A stretch of DNA of 29,189 nt from CAZCDS01 sp964497585 (GTDB lineage: Bacteria; Desulfobacterota; Desulfomonilia; Desulfomonilales; Desulfomonilaceae), in assembly GCA_964497585.1 (NCBI GenBank), contig CAZCDS010000078.1, positions 1 through 29,189 of the forward strand, given 5' to 3'. Shown piece by piece: positions 23,933-29,189 of the stretch. Under the pieces are notes generated by a model, which was given only the letters and a program-made list of their open reading frames with translations, did not search any database and was not told the origin of the DNA. Position 1 is the first letter of the stretch. Each line of letters opens with the position of its first letter. Both the position numbers and the translations under genes were made by a program.

Positions 23933-25084
23933 CTATCCAGACTTGAATTGCGGCAATGTGAGGCTGAAGGTTGCGCCCTTTCCTTCTTCGGACTCAATCG
24001 ACACAGTCCCTCCGTGGCTTTCCACTATTCTCTTTACGATAGAAAGCCCCAGACCAGACCCAACTTCCACACCGGTGCCTGGTATGCGGAAGAACCGGTC
24101 AAAGATTCTCCCGTGAAACTCCACAGGAATGCCTATCCCATTGTCCGATATGCTGACAATTATGAGGTCTCCATCCTGGACGGCTTGAATGCGAATTTCG
24201 GGGTGCGATTTTCGTCCTATATATCGGATGGAGTTGGTTACCAGATTGTCAAAGACTTGTTCAAGACGATGCTCGTCCGCGTGGACTTTCGGGAGGGACT
24301 TCGCTATGTCAACCACGATGCCGATGCTTTTCTCCTGGATGTCCTGTTTGTGAAGCTCAAGCACATTGGCCACCACTTCATGGAGTTCGACGGGGCCTGG
24401 CTCCGGTTCAGCGGCTTCAACAGCCAGCCCGTCGAGGAGATCCTTCAGAAAGCTCTCCAGCGTTTCACTGGCAAGACTCAGGTGAGCCAAGATGCTGTCT
24501 CGTTTCGTCTCGGGCGGCAATTTTCGCAACTGTTTCCTGAGGACCCGAACGAGCCCCGCTATACTGAGAACGGGAGATTTCAGGTCATGCGCCACCATTT
24601 GAATGAGCGATTCAACCTCGTCTTTTCTTTCATGGGCCTCTTGCATGCTCTTTTGGAGCGCCCTCTCCGCTTCTTTTCTATCACTGATATCACGAATGAT
24701 GGCGCCGAAGAAAACCTCTCCTCCGGCCACCCAGGTTGCAAGAGAGAGTTCGATAGGAAACTCCACGTCACCCTTCTTGAGAGCCCTCACTTCCTTGGTC
24801 TTCCCTATGAGAACAGTCCTACCAGTCTCCAAATACCTCTTTACGCCTTGCCTGTGATCCTCCCTTAAGGAGTCGGGAATAATCGTGATGACCGGCTTTT
24901 CGAGAATCTCAGCTTCCGTGTAGCCGAACATCTGCTCCGCTGCTCTGTTCCAGAAGATGATCCTGTCGCGACTATCGGCGCAGATGATTCCGTCAACGGC
25001 AGATCTTGCCAATGATCGGAATCTCATCTCCGAGTCACGCAGTTCCGCGATCAGTTGTTCTTTGCTTTTTTCATTTCCTGCCAT
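23933..25084 (-). CDS. soluble PAS-domain sensor histidine kinase
   Basis: This is a cytosolic two-component sensor: no transmembrane segment is visible. ATG at 25084 follows AGGAGTCGGGT and gives 383 residues; the longer upstream frame lacks a ribosome site. A PAS domain occupies about 15-135 (SAVDGIICADSRDRIIFWN, AEQMFGYTEAEIL, GAIIRDISDRKEAE). A coiled stretch leads to the phospho-acceptor His166 in MVAHDLKSPVL, then the ATPase domain with N-box (FDNLVTNSIRYIG), DNGIGIP, and GSGLGLSIVKRIV. The PAS lacks obvious heme or flavin residues, so the signal is unknown. No response regulator is adjacent, which makes it an orphan, apart from a tiny membrane peptide gene 72 bases downstream. Confidence 0.93.
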   Translation of the reverse strand: MAGNEKSKEQLIAELRDSEMRFRSLARSAVDGIICADSRDRIIFWNRAAEQMFGYTEAEILEKPVITIIPDSLREDHRQGVKRYLETGRTVLIGKTKEVRALKKGDVEFPIELSLATWVAGGEVFFGAIIRDISDRKEAERALQKSMQEAHERKDEVESLIQMVAHDLKSPVLSIAGLVRVLRKQLRKLPPETKRDSILAHLSLASETLESFLKDLLDGLAVEAAEPEPGPVELHEVVANVLELHKQDIQEKSIGIVVDIAKSLPKVHADEHRLEQVFDNLVTNSIRYIGRKSHPEIRIQAVQDGDLIIVSISDNGIGIPVEFHGRIFDRFFRIPGTGVEVGSGLGLSIVKRIVESHGGTVSIESEEGKGATFSLTLPQFKSG

Positions 25085-26014
25085 ACCCGACTCCTGGCTA
25101 TGGATTCGACCTGAATAATGCTGCCGCCCTCGGTTTTCGGGCGTCTTGGTCCCCATGGAGGTTCGATGGATGGTTCCCCGGACTCCGAAAAGGGTCCGTA
25201 TTGCCCTCTGGACAACTCGACTCAGGCAAGACCGTTCTCACGTTGCAGAGAACTTCCTTTTGTCATACTCGAAGGTACTGCAGCGAAGATTGCTCGGTCA
25301 ACCGAAATTTCCTCGTCACCGTCCGCCGGAAAGAGCTCGACAGTTTCTGACAAGAGGGAAGGCTGAAGGCACATTGGGCAAGCACCTGAGCGCCCGAACA
25401 TTCGCCCAGGCTTCAGGGGCCATCGGCTTCCGCTTGTCTCGGCAGCCTGGGTGGTGGGTCGGGCCGTTTATCGCATCCACTTGAAGCCCCGAATTCGGCT
25501 ACAAATCGGCAGCAATCGGCGGAAAGATGGGGCAGTCCACGGAAATATCGCCTGAATTCTTATCAAGAAGCCGTTGGCGGCGGTTCCGGGATCTCTTGGA
25601 GATTGGGGACGCCCTTGACTTGGTTGGCTTTTGCTCAAACTAGACCTATCCCGGTTCCGGTTTCGCCCCAGTACGGGGCCGGGTTCCGGATTTCCGTTCC
25701 CTCCGGCTTGAAGTCCGGGAACCACAACTTAAAGAAGGTAAGGATGTCCCCTAATCCACACAATCGTACATTCACGGAGTACACGCCCCCGATATCTTGA
25801 GACCGGTTCGGCGCCCAATCTGACGTTCCAGATTCCAGGAAATATAGTCAGAAGGATGCCTTTCCATGACCGGGAACCCCCTGCGCGAATCCGGGCTTGA
25901 TCGATGGAACCTGGTGGACTATGCTAATAAATGGGCATGACCGCCCGGTGGTGAACCGAGGCACCGATCTTGCCCATGATTTCCTGATTCCCCAATATCG
26001 TTCAAGGAGGGAGC
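25085..26014. other. intergenic region, no convincing gene
   Basis: About 930 bases between the divergent PAS kinase and the binding-protein gene, so promoters for both should lie here. A Pro/Gly-coding, repetitive segment at 25640-25700 has ccggttccgg-type short inverted motifs. No frame has a ribosome site and recognisable product. Confidence 0.5.
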
Positions 26015-27253
26015 ATGATGAGGATGAAGATCTTGTGGTCCATGCTAATCGTGGCTCTTGCCTTCGGTTTGACTCCGGCTGTTGGCGCAGACAAGCCAAT
26101 CAAGATTGGCGCGATGTTCATCAGTTCGGGCAAGCTCGGAGGATATGGTATCAACGGGCAGAATGCCATCAAGATGGCCATCGAAGAGATAAACGCATCG
26201 GGAGGCATTCTGGGCAGAAAGGTCGAGGCCGTATTCGGTGACACAAAGCTGAAGACGGACATCGCGGTCGGTCTGGCAAAGAAGTTTCTGAACGAAGACA
26301 AGGTGGACTTCCTCATGGGACCGACATCGAGCAAGCTGGCCATGGCCCTGACTGAAGTGGCCCGGAAGAACAAGAAGATCCTCGTGGTGACCCAGGCTGC
26401 TACGGGTGCTCTGACCGGGGCCAAGTTTAACCCATATCTCTTCAGCACCCTCAGCAATGCCATGATGCACGCACGCGCGGGTGCGTACCTGATGGCTTCC
26501 AAGCCGTACAAGAAATGGATGGCCGTGGGCCCTGATTACAACTACGGACACGGTTCCTGGAAGATGTTTAAGGATAAGCTCAAAGAGCTGCGGCCGGACG
26601 TGGAGTTTGTCGGTGAGGCGTGGCCCAAGCTGATGACCAAGGACTACAAGCCGTTCATCAAAGAAGTCCTGGCCAAGAAGCCCGATGCCGTATGGTGCCC
26701 CCTCTGGGGCGGCGACGCGGTGACATTCATCAAGCAGGCCCTGCCTGAGAAGCTCTTCGACAAGGTGAAATTCGCTTTTCCCTGCGGAGGGGCCCTGGAA
26801 GTCCTCATCCCCGTGGGCAAGGACATGCCCGAGGGGCTGATCATGTCCAGCCGCTATTTTTTCACCACTCCCGATTGCGAGGTGAACCACAAGTTCGCGG
26901 AGGCTTACAAGAAGAAGTACGGGCAGTATCCCGATTACATGGCAGGTGAGACCTACGCGGGTGTGTACTTCATCAAGGCGGCAGTCGAGCGGGCGCGTTC
27001 CACGGATGCGGACAAGATCATCGCCGCGGTTGAGGCTCATCCCTTTGCGTGGGAAACCCCGGAAGGCTGGAAGATCATGCGCAAGGAAGATCACCAGGCG
27101 GTCGAAGACGTCATCTGGGGTGAAACGTGCTTCACCGACAAGTACAAGTTTCCGGTGCTCAAGAACATAATCTCGATCCAGCCGGAGCAGATCTGCAGGT
27201 CGGCCTCGGAGCTGAAGGCAGTCATGGCCATCCGTGAGAAGGCCTCCAAGTAG
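26015..27253 (+). CDS. LivJ-type periplasmic substrate-binding protein
   Basis: This is the ligand-capturing subunit of a branched-chain-amino-acid-type (HAAT) ABC importer; such proteins also bind amides, urea or aromatic acids. The 412-residue protein has a signal peptide (about 1-25, ending AVGA), and the type I periplasmic fold: KIGAMFISSGKLGGYG (first ligand loop), AIEEINASGGILGRKVE, VDFLMGPTSSKLAMAL, a second lobe with WMAVGPDYNYGHG, and the hinge region DYMAGETYAGVYFIKAA. It ends with MAIREKASK. AAGGAGGGAGC lies directly before the ATG-ATG start. No permease or ATPase gene follows, and a strong hairpin comes 22 bases after the stop, so it is an orphan binding protein that must share a transporter. 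Ligand unknown. Confidence 0.93.
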   Translation: MMRMKILWSMLIVALAFGLTPAVGADKPIKIGAMFISSGKLGGYGINGQNAIKMAIEEINASGGILGRKVEAVFGDTKLKTDIAVGLAKKFLNEDKVDFLMGPTSSKLAMALTEVARKNKKILVVTQAATGALTGAKFNPYLFSTLSNAMMHARAGAYLMASKPYKKWMAVGPDYNYGHGSWKMFKDKLKELRPDVEFVGEAWPKLMTKDYKPFIKEVLAKKPDAVWCPLWGGDAVTFIKQALPEKLFDKVKFAFPCGGALEVLIPVGKDMPEGLIMSSRYFFTTPDCEVNHKFAEAYKKKYGQYPDYMAGETYAGVYFIKAAVERARSTDADKIIAAVEAHPFAWETPEGWKIMRKEDHQAVEDVIWGETCFTDKYKFPVLKNIISIQPEQICRSASELKAVMAIREKASK

Positions 27254-27274
27254 ATGATTCAGAGCGAGAGGAAT

Positions 27275-27307
27275 GGCCCCGGAAAGGAGAGAATACTCCT
27301 CGGGGCC
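27275..27307 (+). terminator. strong hairpin after binding-protein gene
   Basis: GGCCCCG (27275-27281) pairs with CGGGGCC (27301-27307), with inner AGGAG/CTCCT pairing, giving a long GC-rich stem. A weak gttt follows, so it is a hairpin-type terminator or 3' end stabiliser. Confidence 0.7.
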
Positions 27308-27392
27308 GTTTCCGCAATTCTTGGATCGGGGCGGAGTGCAGCGGAGGAAAAGACAGGACCTGACTGGAGTGTCTGTTGAGCCGCTCCCTGCG

Positions 27393-28079
27393 TCATTGAG
27401 AATCTTCCAGATCGGTGGAATAGGTAGTCAGAGAATCAGTATTCCTAAAGAGGAGGCCGACGAATCCCGCCTCCGGGACAAAGCCGGGCCTGATAGCCGG
27501 TTTGGTTTCTGGGGGCATCCCCGGTTCCCAGAAAAGAGTGCTTGCCGCATCCTGCAGCTCGAAGCCGGCATTCTCAATCAAAGCAACTACTTCGTGGGCC
27601 TTGCGGAATCGGGCGTGGGAATAGATCGAGTGTCCCTCCGAGCCTTTTGCCTGATAAGCTCTGCCCCAAGGACTGTTTTCCGGCACGATCCCGAGGAGTA
27701 GCCGTCCCCTCGGAAGCAGTACTCGGTGACATTCCCTCATTGCCTGCTCAGGATCTGCAATGAAACAAAACGTTAACGCCAAGAGAACACCCGCCAGAGA
27801 ACGGTCCGGGAAGGGGAGGGCTTCAGCATGGCCCTCATATGTCTTGATGCCGCGTTTGGCTGCAATTGCAAGCATTTGCGGCGACGGATCGATTCCCTCA
27901 TGAACACTCAGTGACAAGGCAAAGCGACCTGTACCAACGCCCACTTCCAGCCATCGACCACTGCATTTTCCGCAAAGTTGACGCAGGCAGGTCGACTCGG
28001 CTTTGAATATTGCTCGTCCCTCGGGGTTATCGTACCATCGGTCGTAGTCCTCTGCGATGGCATCGAATATTTCGGTCAA
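27393..28079 (-). CDS. class I SAM-dependent methyltransferase
   Basis: The protein transfers a methyl group from S-adenosylmethionine; the acceptor is unknown. I chose the TTG start at 28079 because GAAGAGG lies five bases upstream and the protein fold begins there (TEIFDAIAEDYDRWYD); the frame is open further upstream but crosses a repeat-rich spacer. The 228 residues carry motif I (WLEVGVGTGRFA), the acidic end of strand 2 (GIDPSPQML), post-I GHAEALPFPDRSL, and motif III (VLLPRGRLLLG). It is of the UbiE/Methyltransf_11 type, with a C-terminal cap ending SLTTYSTDLEDSQ. It points towards the binding-protein gene (convergent) and is alone on its strand. Confidence 0.88.
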   Translation of the reverse strand: MTEIFDAIAEDYDRWYDNPEGRAIFKAESTCLRQLCGKCSGRWLEVGVGTGRFALSLSVHEGIDPSPQMLAIAAKRGIKTYEGHAEALPFPDRSLAGVLLALTFCFIADPEQAMRECHRVLLPRGRLLLGIVPENSPWGRAYQAKGSEGHSIYSHARFRKAHEVVALIENAGFELQDAASTLFWEPGMPPETKPAIRPGFVPEAGFVGLLFRNTDSLTTYSTDLEDSQ

Positions 28080-28189
28080 TCGAACCTCTTCACTGCAAGT
28101 TGACGTGTCCAGACCGGCACCAGCCGGTCGGAATCGCACACGATCACGGGATGCTCCTTCAGGGTCGAAAGCGGGCACAGTCCCCCACC

Positions 28190-28243
28190 TTCCGAATTCC
28201 GAAATTGAAATTCCGAAATTCCGCGAAATTCCGGAAATTCCGG
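28190..28243. repeat. AT-rich tandem repeat (unit about 7-10 bp, AATTCCG)
   Basis: The segment is made of imperfect repeats of gaaattccg/aattccg, about six units. It lies upstream of the methyltransferase on its minus strand. Function unknown; it could be a slipped-strand repeat. Confidence 0.75.
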
Positions 28244-28390
28244 GTACACCATACTGAATTCCCTTTGGAGGCTCCTTCGGGTCCAGGTTTCCGCCTGTGC
28301 ATACTCTGGGACGCTCGGTTTCCAGACGGGTTATGAAATCCTCACTCCACGAGTCTAGCGGTTCGTTCGTGGAGACGCAAGAGCTCGGCG
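28243..28390. repeat. imperfect direct repeat, copy A
   Basis: It aligns with 28582-28730 over about 148 bases: tccctttggaggctccttcgg-like against tcccttttgaggctcctttgg-like starts, then shared actctggvaagctcg and gcggttcgttc runs. On the minus strand both read NEPxD...DPKEPxKG, a possible remnant of a small repetitive coding element. Confidence 0.6.
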
Positions 28391-28581
28391 TCGTTTGCCC
28401 CAACCCCACTGCTTGGGAATTCTCGCCAATCGCCTACCATCTTCGGGAGCGCTGCGCTGTTCCCTGGATAAGCGGCCGGCTCTCTCAGCAGTAATTAAGA
28501 ATGGTGTACCCAGAACTCGCCTACCCGGAACTCGCCCTCTATGTTCGCCGTAAATCGGAGATACACTAACGCAGATTCCAG

Positions 28582-28730
28582 GTCTACCATGCTCAAATCC
28601 CTTTTGAGGCTCCTTTGGGTCCGGGGTTCCCCCTCCGCAGAACTCTGGCAAGCTCGCTTTCCACCCGAGTTTGAAATCATCACTCCCAAAGGGGTCTTGC
28701 GGTTCGTTCATGGAGAGGGAAGAGCTTGAG
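28582..28730. repeat. imperfect direct repeat, copy B
   Basis: Second copy of the block at 28243-28390, diverged at scattered positions. It ends in tggagagggaagagcttg versus tggagacgcaagagctcg in copy A. The minus strand frame at 28495-28711 covers it but has no ribosome site. Confidence 0.6.
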
Positions 28731-29189
28731 GGGAAGAGAGGACATTGCTCCCTTTTGTCGTTCCGACGAGTTCTCTTTCTAACATGAGTCCAGACCGATA
28801 ATCACACGAGCTGCTGTAGGTGAGGTTTGTCACCAGGTGTTGAACCGCGAAAATGCGCGCCAAGAGGTGTTTCATCAGGAATTCACGGTCCGGCCTCCTG
28901 GACGGTTAAGAACGCACCTGAAAAAGTGGCATGTCCCCGTTTCTCGTGTTTAATAAGCGCCCGGATACTCCATTGGTAACGGACAAGACGTTTGACGCTT
29001 CCTGCAAGCACCATCGCAGGGATCTTCTCATGATGCAAAACCATACTTGACCCGCATTTCACTCTTTTAGTGAAAATCACAGCGAGTGATGCCGAATGGT
29101 GACTGCGAAAAACGCACAGTGTACAGGTTCTGCCTAGAGGTGGTTGCAAAACCTCATAGACATTTTCCCAACGTTACCATGACACAGGC
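28731..29189. other. right-end spacer, no gene seen
   Basis: No supported gene. An open minus-strand frame (28883-29149) has no ribosome site and an odd composition. A short self-complementary element, gaggtggttgc...acctc, lies at 29137-29155, of unknown meaning; the window ends within 40 bases. Confidence 0.4.

Noticed and set aside
23879..24868. 329-codon plus-strand frame
   Set aside because: Antisense to the PAS histidine kinase, which has all kinase motifs on the minus strand.
26045..27094. 349-codon minus-strand frame
   Set aside because: It lies wholly antisense to the clear LivJ-type binding-protein gene, has no ribosome site and shows His/Leu/Arg-rich shadow composition.
28190..28243. 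Possible CRISPR-like repeats
   Set aside because: Units are only 7-10 bases, contiguous and imperfect, with no spacers; it is a simple tandem repeat.
28883..29149. 88-codon minus-strand frame
   Set aside because: No ribosome site and composition unlike the supported genes; the surrounding sequence looks intergenic.

Overview
The window looks like a chromosomal stretch of a moderately GC-rich, Gram-negative bacterium, most likely a sulfate-reducing or syntrophic Desulfobacterota (deltaproteobacterial) lineage. This rests on outer-membrane beta-barrel proteins, a periplasmic adaptor/ABC exporter, a DUF1847-type Cys-rich protein beside an acyl-CoA-synthetase-like protein, an orphan LivJ-type binding protein, and large gene-poor spacers with decayed reading frames. 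The lineage is an inference from gene content. No tRNA, rRNA, CRISPR array or recognisable transposase was seen.

Left part (1-8640), all on the minus strand: an envelope-stress/export block reads sensor kinase, response regulator, Spy/ZraP-like periplasmic protein with a Pro/Gly-rich segment, small unknown protein, MacA/HlyD-type adaptor, and MacB/LolD-type ABC ATPase running off the window edge. The kinase sensor domain and the Spy-like protein are both unusually rich in Pro, Gly and aromatic or basic residues. Upstream lies a 663-codon SdsA1-type alkylsulfatase. A gene-poor stretch of about 2.1 kb follows (8640-10770).

Middle (10774-15616): a truncated ANL-superfamily (acyl-CoA synthetase-like) protein and a DUF1847 protein form a plus-strand pair, followed by a SlyD-like FKBP prolyl isomerase. 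Converging on it from the minus strand is a small phage-type recombination module: two small ORFs (one a 35-residue membrane peptide nested in another frame), a Rad52/DdrA-like single-strand annealing protein, and a RecB/Cas4-like PD-(D/E)XK nuclease.

Barrel island (15729-21540): three plus-strand paralogues, each with a signal peptide, a conserved N-terminal beta-barrel resembling the intimin/invasin (inverse autotransporter) barrel, and a short, divergent, mostly Cys-containing C-terminal domain of about 150 residues. Genes 1 and 3 share an upstream leader of about 290 bp; genes 2 and 3 share a downstream segment ending in a rho-independent terminator. Gene 3 therefore looks like a fused copy of an ancestral gene 1-gene 2 transcription unit. 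This is the most distinctive system in the window.

Right part (21541-29189): three short ORFs, one with a lasso-like leader motif, precede an AT-richer formyltransferase-fold enzyme. Then come a 27-residue membrane peptide and a soluble PAS histidine kinase (minus), an orphan branched-chain-amino-acid-type binding protein with a strong downstream hairpin, a class I SAM methyltransferase (minus) and a repeat-rich spacer with two diverged copies of a roughly 150-bp element.
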